A program made the translations under genes and the position numbers. The notes under the pieces were generated by a model, which saw only the letters and a program-made list of their open reading frames with translations, did not search any database and had not been told where the DNA came from. 63,180 nt of DNA from Robinsoniella peoriensis (lineage in GTDB: Bacteria > Bacillota > Clostridia > Lachnospirales > Lachnospiraceae), in the NCBI RefSeq assembly GCF_000797495.1, contig NZ_JTGN01000013.1, forward strand, positions 18,641-81,820, given 5' to 3'. This document shows positions 25,246 to 35,379 of the stretch, piece by piece (within the stretch, counting starts at the first letter, position 1; every line of letters starts with the position of its first letter).

Positions 25246-25896
25246 CTAAAAAAGCTTTTTACCATTTTCACGTACAATGCATTTGGCGGGATTACCAATT
25301 GCTGTGGTATGTGCAGGAACATCTTTATATACAGCAGCATTCATACCGATCACAGACGCCGTACCAATGCGCAGCCGGTCACGGATAGCCGCTGCCGGTC
25401 CAATATAAACTTTTTCTTCTACACTGCAGTGACCTGCAATAAAAACACCTGCTGAAATCATTGTATTGCTTTTGACACATGTGTCGTGTCCGATCAATGC
25501 CATATACCCCACCGCCACATTATCTCCCAGTGTCACATCGCTCCCGATAAATCCATTAGCTACGATCAGTCCCTCTCCGGCTATCAGTGACGGGGATATA
25601 TTCGAATGAGGATGGATAATTGTTGCAAGATAATATCCGTTATCTTTTATTCTTCTGTATAGAAGTTCCCTGTCAGCCGGATCTCCCACCGATACTGCAA
25701 ATTCAATCTCATCTGAATCATATGCAGTGATTGCCTCCTCAAAAGTATAAACTCTTTTCCGATATGACTCACTCACACCAATAACATCATCAATAAATAC
25801 AATTTCCTGCCATCTCTGTTTGAACATATTTACTGTTTCTGCAAGATCTACAAGAATTTTGCCATTACCGCCTGCTCCATATACCCCTAGTACCAT
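25246..25896 (-). CDS. NeuD/PglD-family sugar O/N-acyltransferase
   Basis: A 216-residue left-handed beta-helix acetyltransferase. The N-terminal Rossmann-like part binds the nucleotide sugar (VLGVYGAGGNGKILVDLAE), and the C-terminal part has hexapeptide repeats (SDVTLGDNVAVGYMALIGHD; VEEKVYIGPAAAIRDRL). The catalytic histidine expected in PglD is likely in ALIGHDTCV. With the adjacent aminotransferase this predicts an N-acetylated amino sugar in the repeat unit. AAAGGAG at proper spacing before the ATG. Confidence 0.9.
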   Translation of the reverse strand: MVLGVYGAGGNGKILVDLAETVNMFKQRWQEIVFIDDVIGVSESYRKRVYTFEEAITAYDSDEIEFAVSVGDPADRELLYRRIKDNGYYLATIIHPHSNISPSLIAGEGLIVANGFIGSDVTLGDNVAVGYMALIGHDTCVKSNTMISAGVFIAGHCSVEEKVYIGPAAAIRDRLRIGTASVIGMNAAVYKDVPAHTTAIGNPAKCIVRENGKKLF

Positions 25897-25908
25897 AACA
25901 GTCTCCTT

Positions 25909-27675
25909 TTAAAAATCATTTATCATTTTTTTTATTTCACCATCATCCAGTTCCGTTACCTTATGATCAACAATCCGGTATACGCGGCTGCACATAGCCA
26001 GTACACTTGGTCTGTGAGTAGTAAGTATACAGGTTCTTCGGCTTGCCTGACCCATAAGATTTTTGAGTATTTTCCGTTCCGTCACTACATCCAGCGCAGA
26101 AGTCGCCTCATCTAAAAACAGGATGGGTGTTCTGCATAACAGGGCTCTGGCTATTGCCAGCCGCTGCGCCTGGCCTTCTGAAAAACCGATACCGCCTTCT
26201 CCAACAGGCTGATGAATACCTGCCGGAAGTTTATTGACAAAATCCAGGGCACAGGCATTATCCAGAGCTTCCATTAATTCTTCATCAGAAGCTTCCTCCC
26301 GTACTAAGCGAAGGTTTTCTGCAATTGTACCGCTCATTATTGTATTTCCCTGTGGGACATAAGCAATCAGTTTACGGAGAGACGGATTCAGTGGCAGAGT
26401 ATCTTCTTGATTATTACCAACCCGCATCACCGCTTTGTCCCCCGGCACACGAACAAGACCAAGTAATATCCGGAGCATGGTGGTCTTTCCTTCACCCGAA
26501 GGGCCTACCAATGCTACAATTTTACCGGGCTCTGCCTTCAGAGTGACATTTTCAAAGACCTCTTTTCCATTTTGGTAAGAAAAATTCATATGCTGAATAT
26601 CAATTGTCACACCTGTACGCATCCCTTTTTCCAGAAAGTCCACGCTCTCTTCTTCATGTTCTGTCTTTTCATCTTCCATAGCCAGCAGGCTGCGTATCCT
26701 GGAAGAAGATGCTATGGTTGTTACTGCATTGGGAATTGTCTGAACCAAAGTCTTAAAAGCTGTGGCTATATAGTTTGCCAATACGATTAACAGAGTCATC
26801 GTTCCAATGGAAATCACACCGGTATAGATATGATAGATTGTCCATGCCAGACATACCATTGCACCAAGCTGGCCGCTTACATACATCACTCCCCAGGAAG
26901 CTATGGAGTATTTATTTACCAACAGTTCAATTTTCCTTCGTTTTTCCTGTAAATCTACAGATTTTTCCGTGAATACTTTATGAAGATCAAATGCTTTGAT
27001 TGACTGGATATTATGGAAACTTTCTTTTAAAAACGTCATCACATCGCTGACAGCTTTTCTCTGCGTTTGATTACATATGTACATTTTCTTTAAAAAAATT
27101 CTGGAACCAAACAGTACTACAGGCCCTAGAAACATAATTAAAAATATCATGCTGAAATCGTAATAGACTATCAGCAGTGCAGAAATACCTATCTGGATTC
27201 CCAGGGATAAAAGACTGGGTATCCACCCGACAACGCTCCCGGATACCATATTAATGTCTTCACTTAGCCTGGTCATCAAATCTCCTGAATGAAGCCTTGT
27301 AAGATTTTCCCATTCTGCCGTCAGTATCTTTTTATAAGCCCGCACCGATAAATCCTTTCTCATCCGGTTGCTGATTATGGCAGATAATCTCTGGCTCAGC
27401 ATGGCTATTATTAAATTCACTAATCCTATGCTGATATAAATTGCAGCAACGGCTATTACACCCTTAAAATCTTTATTCAGCAGCAAATCCACAAAATCTT
27501 TTAGCTGTACGGAAATAACAAGTGTAATGCATGCCGTAAACAATGCCAGTGCAGTATACAGAATAATTCCTTTTTTATATGCATTTGAAAGCTGATAGAT
27601 AAATTTCAGCTCCTGACAAACCTCTTTAAAAAATCCTTCCCTGATTTTATGAACCACTTTTTTTATTTTTATCAT
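25909..27675 (-). CDS. ABC exporter with fused membrane and ATPase domains (MsbA/PglK-like)
   Basis: A 588-residue half-transporter. Six helices span roughly residues 20-310, then an ATPase domain with Walker A VGPSGEGKT, Q-loop YVPQGN, a variant signature FSEGQAQRLAIARAL (SEGQ in place of SGGQ) and Walker B ILFLDEATSALD. Its place beside PglE- and PglD-like genes suggests a PglK-like role in moving a lipid-linked sugar, although the operon also has a Wzx flippase. A peptide or lipid exporter is the alternative. The ATG at 27675 follows GGAGTACGTG and overlaps the upstream glycosyltransferase gene by 29 bases. Confidence 0.87.
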   Translation of the reverse strand: MIKIKKVVHKIREGFFKEVCQELKFIYQLSNAYKKGIILYTALALFTACITLVISVQLKDFVDLLLNKDFKGVIAVAAIYISIGLVNLIIAMLSQRLSAIISNRMRKDLSVRAYKKILTAEWENLTRLHSGDLMTRLSEDINMVSGSVVGWIPSLLSLGIQIGISALLIVYYDFSMIFLIMFLGPVVLFGSRIFLKKMYICNQTQRKAVSDVMTFLKESFHNIQSIKAFDLHKVFTEKSVDLQEKRRKIELLVNKYSIASWGVMYVSGQLGAMVCLAWTIYHIYTGVISIGTMTLLIVLANYIATAFKTLVQTIPNAVTTIASSSRIRSLLAMEDEKTEHEEESVDFLEKGMRTGVTIDIQHMNFSYQNGKEVFENVTLKAEPGKIVALVGPSGEGKTTMLRILLGLVRVPGDKAVMRVGNNQEDTLPLNPSLRKLIAYVPQGNTIMSGTIAENLRLVREEASDEELMEALDNACALDFVNKLPAGIHQPVGEGGIGFSEGQAQRLAIARALLCRTPILFLDEATSALDVVTERKILKNLMGQASRRTCILTTHRPSVLAMCSRVYRIVDHKVTELDDGEIKKMINDF

Positions 27676-28633
27676 CACGTACTCCATCATATCTATTCTG
27701 AATTTTCTTTTTCAAACGAAGGTATAATATCCGATTACCATGAATTATCATATACATTCTGTGCGTTCCAAAAAGGATCATAAACAAAGCAAGAAAAAAA
27801 TATCCCGGACGTTTCCAAACAAACCCTTTCGCCATATAGTCAGAATAGAGTTTCGCCTCCAGATTACGATAAGAAATTAAAACATTCAGTTTTTTTCCTA
27901 TTTTTTCAATTTCTCTATGTATTGCAAAGGCATACGCTCTCCACAGATAATTTCCCCTTTGAAACTTATATGACCAGCTGCCTTTCTCTTCAATGAGATA
28001 ACGATATACGGACATTTGTTCCTGCATACAGCCAATCTTCCCCTCACTCAGCAAAAACAGCGGGACAATTCTGTCAAGCGGCGCATAATGTACCTTGTAA
28101 AGCAGCTCCAGGAGGGATAAATCCTCTTTCCAAAAGTTTCTGGCTATTACTGTTGAAGTCTGACCTGGGATTAAATAATTCTCCATATCTTTTACCGAAT
28201 ATTCCGGCGAAGCTGAAAATGTACCGGGTAATTCTATTTCTGTCTCATGATGGTCTATAACTTTACATGCGTGATAAATAGCTGAATAATCTCTGTGCTG
28301 ATCCAGAAAGTCCACCTGCTTTTGCAGTTTACCACTATCTGTCCAGTAATCGTCCCCCTCTAAAAAGGCAACATATTCACCCTTACAGGCTTTCAACGTT
28401 TCAATACTGTTGATTTTCATCCCCACATTTTTTTTCCGGAGTACCGGCACTATGCAATCAGAATTTTGTTTTTGCAGTTTTTGAATCACTGCTTGTGTCC
28501 GGTCCCCAGAGCAGTCATCACTGACAATAATTTCAATTGAAAAGGATGTCTTTTGCGCTAATACGCTTCGTATGGCTTTCTCTATATATTTTTCATGGTT
28601 ATACGTTATAATTGCTACACTGACTTTTTTCAC
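27647..28633 (-). CDS. Family 2 glycosyltransferase
   Basis: A 328-residue GT-A protein: VSVAIITYNHEKYIEKAIRSVL, IIVSDDCSGDRTQ and FLEGDDYWTD (the DxD-type motif, about residue 98). The motif spellings (TYNHE, LEGDDYW) place it in the subgroup related to rhamnosyl- or galactosyltransferase-like EPS enzymes. GTG start with AAGGAAAAA; its end overlaps the ABC exporter start. Sugar specificity unknown. Confidence 0.87.
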   Translation of the reverse strand: MKKVSVAIITYNHEKYIEKAIRSVLAQKTSFSIEIIVSDDCSGDRTQAVIQKLQKQNSDCIVPVLRKKNVGMKINSIETLKACKGEYVAFLEGDDYWTDSGKLQKQVDFLDQHRDYSAIYHACKVIDHHETEIELPGTFSASPEYSVKDMENYLIPGQTSTVIARNFWKEDLSLLELLYKVHYAPLDRIVPLFLLSEGKIGCMQEQMSVYRYLIEEKGSWSYKFQRGNYLWRAYAFAIHREIEKIGKKLNVLISYRNLEAKLYSDYMAKGFVWKRPGYFFLALFMILFGTHRMYMIIHGNRILYLRLKKKIQNRYDGVRDDKNKKSGS

Positions 28634-28642
28634 TTTTTCCTT

Positions 28643-29653
28643 CTAACTCATCCATTTATGGATTATGTTTTTCTTCTTTATTAAAAAAAACTGACTCCAT
28701 AGGAAGACTCTGCTGGCTGTTACCGGATATTTCGAAATTACGCGGTAAATCAGCTGCTTTCGCTTATGTATTGTCTTTTGATACTTTTCTGTCTCGGCTT
28801 CCAACAGCCTGATTAAGCTTTCCCATACATCTTTTTTATCTGCCTCTACCATACGAAATAACTGTATGCAGATAGTATCCAGATAACTTTCTGTCATTTT
28901 ACTGCGAATCTCTGCATATACCTCTTTCTGGCATATAATAACCCTTTCCCGGAAAGCTTCGATCATGGAAAGATGACGTATATCCAGAAAAAACTTTTTA
29001 TCCATAATACTTCCTGGCCGTTTTCTGTAAAAATATAACTGGCTGGCGGTTACAACTGCATATGGGATTTTATCAACCAGCTGGTGGATAATTAATTCAT
29101 CTTCATGCAGCTTTCCAGGAGAAAAACGACACGTGCAGAACAAGTCCCTAGAAAACAATTTATTCCAGGCTATAATAATTGTCGTGTTCTTTTCATCGCA
29201 TCCTGTATATGCCAGTGACCGCATTAGCTCTGCTTTGTCCTTTATGACTGGTTTGTCAGAAAGTTCTTTATCAAAATTCAGGTCTGCATCCTGTTCAAAA
29301 ACCAGGAAGCTGCATATTGAAACTAAAGCATGGCATTCAATAATGTTCCGGTATAAAATTTCCAGATATCGTGGATGGACAATATCATCAGAATCAACAA
29401 AACACAAATATTCTCCGGAAGATTTCTCAATCCCTCTGTTTCGAGCCGCAGATAATCCTTGGTTATCCTGTGTAAAATACTGTATTTTTTCAGATGTCTT
29501 AGACAAGTCTCTGCATATTTCACCGGAATGATCGGTAGATCCGTCATTAATAAGGAGAATTTCCATGTCCTGGTAAGTCTGGGAAAGCAGAGAATCCACA
29601 CATGCTTTTAGATAAGGTTCTACATTATATACCGGTACAATTACACTGATCAT
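28643..29653 (-). CDS. Family 2 glycosyltransferase
   Basis: About 336 residues from the ATG at 29653, behind AGGAAGTAATGGA. It has MISVIVPVYNVEPYLKACVD, ILLINDGSTDHSGEI, the LSAARNRGIEKSSGEYLCF loop and VDSDDIVHP. The C-terminal half is rich in basic residues and aromatic helices, as in EpsJ/WaaV-like enzymes. The upstream codons from 29713 lie within the previous gene and are not needed for the fold. Confidence 0.87.
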   Translation of the reverse strand: MISVIVPVYNVEPYLKACVDSLLSQTYQDMEILLINDGSTDHSGEICRDLSKTSEKIQYFTQDNQGLSAARNRGIEKSSGEYLCFVDSDDIVHPRYLEILYRNIIECHALVSICSFLVFEQDADLNFDKELSDKPVIKDKAELMRSLAYTGCDEKNTTIIIAWNKLFSRDLFCTCRFSPGKLHEDELIIHQLVDKIPYAVVTASQLYFYRKRPGSIMDKKFFLDIRHLSMIEAFRERVIICQKEVYAEIRSKMTESYLDTICIQLFRMVEADKKDVWESLIRLLEAETEKYQKTIHKRKQLIYRVISKYPVTASRVFLWSQFFLIKKKNIIHKWMS

Positions 29654-29690
29654 TCCATTACTTCCTTTCCTCCATTCCCCTGGATTTTCT

Positions 29691-30677
29691 TTATTGCTTA
29701 TAATAATGTTCAAAGAAAAATATCCTTTTTTTCATCAGCCATATTTTAACCTTCATCTTATTTCTTCTGCTTACTGCATTCGCCAGGTAATATTTAAATT
29801 TCGGATTCGTTAACATCTGATATTCTTTTTCCAGTTTTAACTTCCAGGAAAACTTTTTATTTCTGCGTACCTCCTTTGAAAACATCAGCATTTTATGAAC
29901 CAGATCCGCATAGTAATGTGACATATCTATATTATGCGGCAGAAGACAGATCTCAAGTTTCTCTCCTAAGAGCATAATTGCTTTATCTGTATCTTCATGG
30001 TATTTCGTTGTCAATGCACCGGGGCGGAAATAGTTATAACGGTAAAGTGCTTTATCGATTACTTTCAAATACTTTGAACAGTTTATTAAATCCATTGAAA
30101 AAATTAAATCTTCCAGAAACCAAAAATTCTCGTGAAAACGTATGTTATATTTTTTTAGAAACTCTGTTCTGACCATCTTATTCCAGGGTGCATTAATTAA
30201 AAAATCATCATACATTTTCCGAAACCTCGTCGTAACAAATCTGTCTTTTCTTCCTGAAAAACGCTTGCCAATCTGATAAGAAACCAATTTTCCTTTACGG
30301 TACAGATGAAAACCACAGATTACAAAATCAACATAATCTTCTTTCATTTCCTTACACATGTTAGAACACGAATCTGTTTCCAGGGTATCGTCACTGTCTA
30401 CAAATAGAATATATTTCCCTTTTGAATGATCAATTCCATAGTTTCTGGCAGATCCGGGACCATTGTTTCTCTTTTTATAATAATGTATTCTGGAATCCCT
30501 GCCTGCATATTCTGTACATATGTTCCTTGTATTGTCAGTACTCCCATCATCAATGCAGAGTATCTCGATATTTTTATAATCCTGCTGTATCAGACTCTCC
30601 AAACAAAATCCAATGGTTTCATCCGAATTATGGATAGGAATAACAATACTTACCAGTTCTTCTGTCTCCCTCTTCAT
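29691..30677 (-). CDS. Family 2 glycosyltransferase
   Basis: About 328 residues starting at the ATG at 30677 (GAGAGGAATTGGA upstream). Motifs SIVIPIHNSDETIGFCLESL, ILCIDDGSTDNTR, GPGSARNYGIDHSKGKYILF and VDSDDTLETD. Overlaps the start of the following gene slightly, so translation is coupled. One of six GT2 enzymes in the operon, implying a complex or branched repeat unit. Confidence 0.87.
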   Translation of the reverse strand: MKRETEELVSIVIPIHNSDETIGFCLESLIQQDYKNIEILCIDDGSTDNTRNICTEYAGRDSRIHYYKKRNNGPGSARNYGIDHSKGKYILFVDSDDTLETDSCSNMCKEMKEDYVDFVICGFHLYRKGKLVSYQIGKRFSGRKDRFVTTRFRKMYDDFLINAPWNKMVRTEFLKKYNIRFHENFWFLEDLIFSMDLINCSKYLKVIDKALYRYNYFRPGALTTKYHEDTDKAIMLLGEKLEICLLPHNIDMSHYYADLVHKMLMFSKEVRRNKKFSWKLKLEKEYQMLTNPKFKYYLANAVSRRNKMKVKIWLMKKRIFFFEHYYKQ

Positions 30678-30709
30678 TCCAATTCCTCTCGCATACACTA
30701 AGATATCCA

Positions 30710-32161
30710 CTATTTGTCCCGAATATCTTTTATAATATTTATCAGATATTTTCTTTTTATTACTACCGTTAAAACCAACCCCAAAATAAGCAGATACCGA
30801 ATAATCCAGTTTCCATAAAACACACTAATAACTGACGCGAACATCAAAAAAGCAAATGAGACTGCCAGTAAGTCTGATGTACTGAACAATGGAGATCCGG
30901 TGTTAGCTTTGACAACCTTATTGACATAAACGTAATGCATTCCTGCAAAAAGCAGATAACAAAACAGCGTTGTGTAACCTGCTGCTGAATATCCAAACCG
31001 GGGAATACAATAATAATTCAGTATAATGTTGGCGGCTGCCCCTATTGTTGAAATGATCATTGCTGCCTTATTTGCATCATAAAAAAACTCAATATTGCAA
31101 AATACGCTGTATAGAAAAACAAAAAACATACTGGCTGCAACGGGCGGAATGACTTTTACCGCGTCATAATATTTTTCAGATGCCATTAATCTGATCAGCT
31201 CCGGACCGAGTGCTATAAATACTAAAAAAGCAAATGCCATCATAATACCTGCAGACTTCATCTGTCCTGCTACAGCCTTGTATTGGCCCTTTTCAAGTTT
31301 CCGGTACTGCCAGGGAATCAGTGCATTATTAATACTGTTAACAATTATTTTCGTTACAAGCCCGGCATTGTAGGCTACACTATATAAAGCTGCAGATTCC
31401 AGACCACACATTTTCTGAATCATAATACGGTCAGACTGATCCAGAATATAAGACGAAAAGTAATGGGGAATTAAAGGGATATTAAATATAATTGCAAATT
31501 TAATATATTCCCATTTCCAAATCTTTTTACTTTTGCTTAAATTAAGCAGGTAAAAGATCATGCCAAAACATGCCTGTACGATAACACACGAAAGTATTCT
31601 GGCAATTCCTTTATCCTCCATACAGATAACAGCAGCTAAGCCAATCAGAAAATTTGCAGCAGACATAGCTGCTGTTACAAAAACTACACCTCTATAGTGA
31701 AAGTCATATCTTTGCCGGATCATCCAGAAATTCAGAGCAGGCGTAAATAACAATTCTAAAAACAGAAACAAGGTAATTGTTGTACTTAATTCCGTTAATT
31801 GATTAATCTGTTTTCGAAACAACAGATATGCCAGAAAAGCAGTAATTGTCAGTAACGTTGTAATTCCCTGCATGGATGAAGTATACTCTTCTTTATTGTC
31901 GTGATATTTGGTCATCCCTTTATTAAATACCCCAAAATCTAACCGGAAAGTGCACACAATGGTAAATACCTGCAGCCATGACAGATAAACACTATATATT
32001 CCAAATTGTTCTTTTGTTAAAAGGCGAGTAAACACCGGGGTTGTAATAAGTGAAAAACTTTTTTGTATCACGCTGCAAATAACAAACCAGATTCCGGCTT
32101 TAGCGGCTATTGACAGCGTACTGTATTTTTCCTTGATTTTAATTATTCTGCTCACAGACAC
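30710..32161 (-). CDS. Polysaccharide flippase (Wzx, MOP superfamily)
   Basis: Moves the lipid-linked repeat unit across the membrane. The protein of about 483 residues has 12-14 hydrophobic segments and the Wzx N-terminal pattern SVIQKSFSLITTPVFTRLLTKEQFGIYSVYLSW. A conserved loop IPLIPHYFSSYILDQSDRIMI lies near residue 230. Two GTG codons (32161 and 32155) are possible starts near GGGGCGG. It pairs with the Wzy-like polymerase encoded later in the operon. Confidence 0.9.
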   Translation of the reverse strand: MSVSRIIKIKEKYSTLSIAAKAGIWFVICSVIQKSFSLITTPVFTRLLTKEQFGIYSVYLSWLQVFTIVCTFRLDFGVFNKGMTKYHDNKEEYTSSMQGITTLLTITAFLAYLLFRKQINQLTELSTTITLFLFLELLFTPALNFWMIRQRYDFHYRGVVFVTAAMSAANFLIGLAAVICMEDKGIARILSCVIVQACFGMIFYLLNLSKSKKIWKWEYIKFAIIFNIPLIPHYFSSYILDQSDRIMIQKMCGLESAALYSVAYNAGLVTKIIVNSINNALIPWQYRKLEKGQYKAVAGQMKSAGIMMAFAFLVFIALGPELIRLMASEKYYDAVKVIPPVAASMFFVFLYSVFCNIEFFYDANKAAMIISTIGAAANIILNYYCIPRFGYSAAGYTTLFCYLLFAGMHYVYVNKVVKANTGSPLFSTSDLLAVSFAFLMFASVISVFYGNWIIRYLLILGLVLTVVIKRKYLINIIKDIRDK

Positions 32162-32167
32162 CGCCCC

Positions 32168-33373
32168 TTATCTGCTCTCTCCAAACATAGCTGCCATTTG
32201 CTCAGCCATGGAATAAACGTTTTTTTTCCAATCCTTAACCTTTTGCTCAAATTCTTTATTCTCATTGCTGCAAATCAGGGGGATTTTATTTACTAAATTC
32301 TCTATAGCAAGCCTGTCATTGCGATAACAATTATCCTGGCACCCGATTGCCTCCATAAAATTATCAATTTTAAAATTATAGGATATAGCAATACTCTCAA
32401 TGTTATAAGAGGCAGATATAATTACTGGATGCATCTTTGAGCTTATCATTACCTGTCCTTCTGAGAGATATCTGCACAGTTCATTTACCTTAGGATTTAT
32501 GATGATTTCATAATCTTTATCCGGTAAATTTTTTGCGATTTTTTTCGTGAAATTCAAATCAAAATACCAATTTGTGCTCATAACAAAACGTATTTTGAAT
32601 TTCTGCCCGTAACTCAGAAGCTTTATTATTTTTTTCATCTTAAAACTATATACATAATATTTTAATGTAATTCTGCTAATGAGTTTATTAAAAAAACGGT
32701 TTTGTATGAAGTCACCCTGAATCGCAGTGTACTTGGAATACCCGGCTGCCATTACATTTATAACTGGCTTTTTTTGCTCTTTACCTGAAATATAGGTATC
32801 TGATATTATGATTGCAGTGTCTATTCCGAGTGTCACATCTTTATCAGGTAAAAATTTTCTGATCAGATTAAAAGTATCCTTATCACGGACATTTATATAG
32901 TCGCAGGCATTCATTGCATTTTTAAAATATCTCCTGTTCACTGCACTTGTTATAGGACCAATGGATTGCCCGATAATAGCAATCTTTGCCTCCTTACGCT
33001 TTGCTATCTCTATTTCCAGAATACGGGCTATAAACTGGCGCTTCCAGCGATCATTAAAATACCCTCCGCCTGCCATAACAAATAATGTACTATCATCAAG
33101 ACTATCTGAAAATTCATCCAGAAGAAACGCTTTTGGTTCTCTTAGTACCTCCTCAATCCCGGATAACGTATTTAACCCGCATCGATCTACTTTTTTATGC
33201 ACGGATTCCAGCGATTTCATTTCATGGTGATAATAAAAATTTTGCGGATCATAGGAATAAATCGTCAGATTGTTCCGGGGAAAAAAATTTTTTAATAAGT
33301 ATATGGTACTGCGGGCGATTGCTTCATCTCCGATATTGCCATAGCTCCATCCGCCAGATAATACTATTTTCAT
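32168..33373 (-). CDS. Polysaccharide pyruvyl transferase family protein
   Basis: About 401 residues. The N-terminus KIVLSGGWSYGNIGDEAIARST matches the polysaccharide pyruvyltransferase (PF04230) signature, with FVMAGGGYFNDRW and AIIGQSIGPI further on and the late SSKMHPVIISASYNIESIAIS motif. Members add ketal-linked pyruvate to sugars from phosphoenolpyruvate, giving acidic polymers. Start at the ATG at 33373, behind AGGGGGGAGAACATA; upstream codons overlap the acyltransferase gene and are rejected. Confidence 0.88.
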   Translation of the reverse strand: MKIVLSGGWSYGNIGDEAIARSTIYLLKNFFPRNNLTIYSYDPQNFYYHHEMKSLESVHKKVDRCGLNTLSGIEEVLREPKAFLLDEFSDSLDDSTLFVMAGGGYFNDRWKRQFIARILEIEIAKRKEAKIAIIGQSIGPITSAVNRRYFKNAMNACDYINVRDKDTFNLIRKFLPDKDVTLGIDTAIIISDTYISGKEQKKPVINVMAAGYSKYTAIQGDFIQNRFFNKLISRITLKYYVYSFKMKKIIKLLSYGQKFKIRFVMSTNWYFDLNFTKKIAKNLPDKDYEIIINPKVNELCRYLSEGQVMISSKMHPVIISASYNIESIAISYNFKIDNFMEAIGCQDNCYRNDRLAIENLVNKIPLICSNENKEFEQKVKDWKKNVYSMAEQMAAMFGESR

Positions 33374-34425
33374 TATGTTCTCTCCCCCCTTATAAATCTT
33401 CCTTGCAGCCGGACTGCCGCTAACTTTAAAATTACAGGTACGCATACTCCAACTAATGTATAACAGATCCACCACAAACCCCCGGTCTCTATAACCGGAT
33501 AATCTGACAGGCGCGTAACCGGCAGTCGGTATATTATGATGATGATTAAACTTACTATTTTAAATGCCAGAAAATGTAATGCCATTATTTCCAGCGAGCA
33601 TTTGCCTATCTGTATCAAATACTTATTATTCTGAAACCAACCGAAACTGGCAATCACCAATACTAAGCTTATACCCAGCAAACCGCCTGCTGCAGAAGCA
33701 CCTATATTATTATATACATCACTAAAATATCCCATCTCATTGAGCCAGGCTATAACACCCAGGGTAGTCACTGCTGATAAAAGAATTGTTTTTCTATACT
33801 TGCCAAGAATTCGATCCCAGCCATAATAATGGTAAAGATATCCCATCACAAAGAAAAACATTCCCCCGGAAGCCCTTCTCACAATCATAGGTTTTGGGAT
33901 TACAGAAATTTTACTGAACAGAAAGCAGCAGAGTGCCACGGCTGTAATAATATAAATTCTGTACCTTTCCAGCCCTAATTTCAGCAAAAGGAAATTACCC
34001 GCTGAAAACCCGACTGTTATTATAAATATCGCTATTAAGAACCAAAGTGCACCTGAAAAATATTCTCTATGGCATCCAGTTATAATATCAAAAAAATGTA
34101 CTTTAAATTCCTTTAGCGAGTATGCACCGCCTCCATTTTTCGCATCTACCAGATGCAGCAAGGCGAAAATATTATGTAAAACCAGATATCCAATATCATA
34201 AGCAAGAAAAGGAAGATAGTATGCCTTTATACTTTTCTTAATACGTATAAAAGGATGTTCTGAATAGAAATCTTTATACAGATATCCGCTGATGAAATAG
34301 AACAAGGGCATCTGGAACATCATGACTGCTGTAACTATAAATGTTGAAGTTCCGGAATGTCCAATGCAGACACAAATGATTCCAATTGCTTTTGCTATAT
34401 CAATAAATTTCAGTCTGTCATTCAT
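33373..34425 (-). CDS. Acyltransferase family 3 membrane protein
   Basis: A 350-residue integral membrane O-acyltransferase with about ten helices. The N-terminal RLKFIDIAKAIGIICVCIGHS holds the conserved catalytic His-type motif of the OafA/WecH family, and LFYFISGYLYKDF the second conserved region. It would acetylate or succinylate the polysaccharide. ATG preceded by AGGAGAAAAA. Its end overlaps the pyruvyltransferase start by one base. Confidence 0.88.
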   Translation of the reverse strand: MNDRLKFIDIAKAIGIICVCIGHSGTSTFIVTAVMMFQMPLFYFISGYLYKDFYSEHPFIRIKKSIKAYYLPFLAYDIGYLVLHNIFALLHLVDAKNGGGAYSLKEFKVHFFDIITGCHREYFSGALWFLIAIFIITVGFSAGNFLLLKLGLERYRIYIITAVALCCFLFSKISVIPKPMIVRRASGGMFFFVMGYLYHYYGWDRILGKYRKTILLSAVTTLGVIAWLNEMGYFSDVYNNIGASAAGGLLGISLVLVIASFGWFQNNKYLIQIGKCSLEIMALHFLAFKIVSLIIIIIYRLPVTRLSDYPVIETGGLWWICYTLVGVCVPVILKLAAVRLQGRFIRGERT

Positions 34426-34446
34426 TTTTTCTCCTCATACAGCATC

Positions 34447-35379
34447 TTATTTATTTCTCACTGACATCAACATTTCGACCAATATAGATCTTTTACAGCT
34501 GTAATACTTTAGGTACCGCAAAGTCAATGGAATTATATTCATCCATTTTTTATTTTTCAATAATTCTATGCGCAGTCTGACAGATTCCTGGTTGTTTCGG
34601 ATCATTGTCAGGATGTCGGGAGCAAGCTTCTTCATTTTTGCATATTCTAGGGTTTGTCTGTGACTGACCAGCAGCATATCCAGGAACTGGATTCTTTTTT
34701 CTATCTGATGCATTTTCCTTTTTGATACGTTGTCAGAATGCAGCCTTCTTTTAAATAATATCCTGTGATAGAGATAGCAGGCATCTTCACATAAAGAGAG
34801 TTTCCATATAAATTCATCATGTGCCCAGCCCGAAGTCCAATAGCCTTTGATTTGCTCAAAGAATTGCCGCCGGATACTCATGGCACAGCCTTCGCTTCTG
34901 ATAAAAATTGTTTTACAGTCCAGATGTATATGCCGGACAGATCCATCATTTTTCATTCTATTCATGATTTCACGGGAGAGTTTTGGTGCATCTTTTGTAC
35001 ATGCATATGGTTCATAATCACATGCCAGCAGTTTTATACCAGGATTATCATCCATAACCTTTACCATGCGCATCACTTTATCATGAAACCAAATATCATC
35101 CTGGTCACATAAAAAAATATACTTTCCATGGCACAAATTCATGGTTCGGATAAAATTTCCTGCATATCCGAGATTTTCTTTATTTTTATAAATATGCCAT
35201 GAGCCGTGAAGATTCTTCTCCCTGATAAAAGATTCGGCTACTAATACCGTATTATCTGATGAACAGTCATCACATATAATAACCTCGTCTACCGTTAGCG
35301 ACTGTTCATAGACAGACTGTAATTGTTCCTTTAAATATCGTTCGCCATTAAAGGCTGCCAACGCTACCGATACTTTCAT
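34447..35379 (-). CDS. Family 2 glycosyltransferase (rhamnosyltransferase-like)
   Basis: About 310 residues from the ATG at 35379 (GGGGAAGTGGA upstream). MKVSVALAAFNGERYLKEQLQSV, IICDDCSSDNTV, NLGYAGNFIRTM and FLCDQDDIW are typical of the alpha-rhamnosyl/fucosyl GT2 branch (WsaD/RfbN-like). The start overlaps the beta-helix protein stop by four bases (translational coupling). Confidence 0.87.
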   Translation of the reverse strand: MKVSVALAAFNGERYLKEQLQSVYEQSLTVDEVIICDDCSSDNTVLVAESFIREKNLHGSWHIYKNKENLGYAGNFIRTMNLCHGKYIFLCDQDDIWFHDKVMRMVKVMDDNPGIKLLACDYEPYACTKDAPKLSREIMNRMKNDGSVRHIHLDCKTIFIRSEGCAMSIRRQFFEQIKGYWTSGWAHDEFIWKLSLCEDACYLYHRILFKRRLHSDNVSKRKMHQIEKRIQFLDMLLVSHRQTLEYAKMKKLAPDILTMIRNNQESVRLRIELLKNKKWMNIIPLTLRYLKYYSCKRSILVEMLMSVRNK

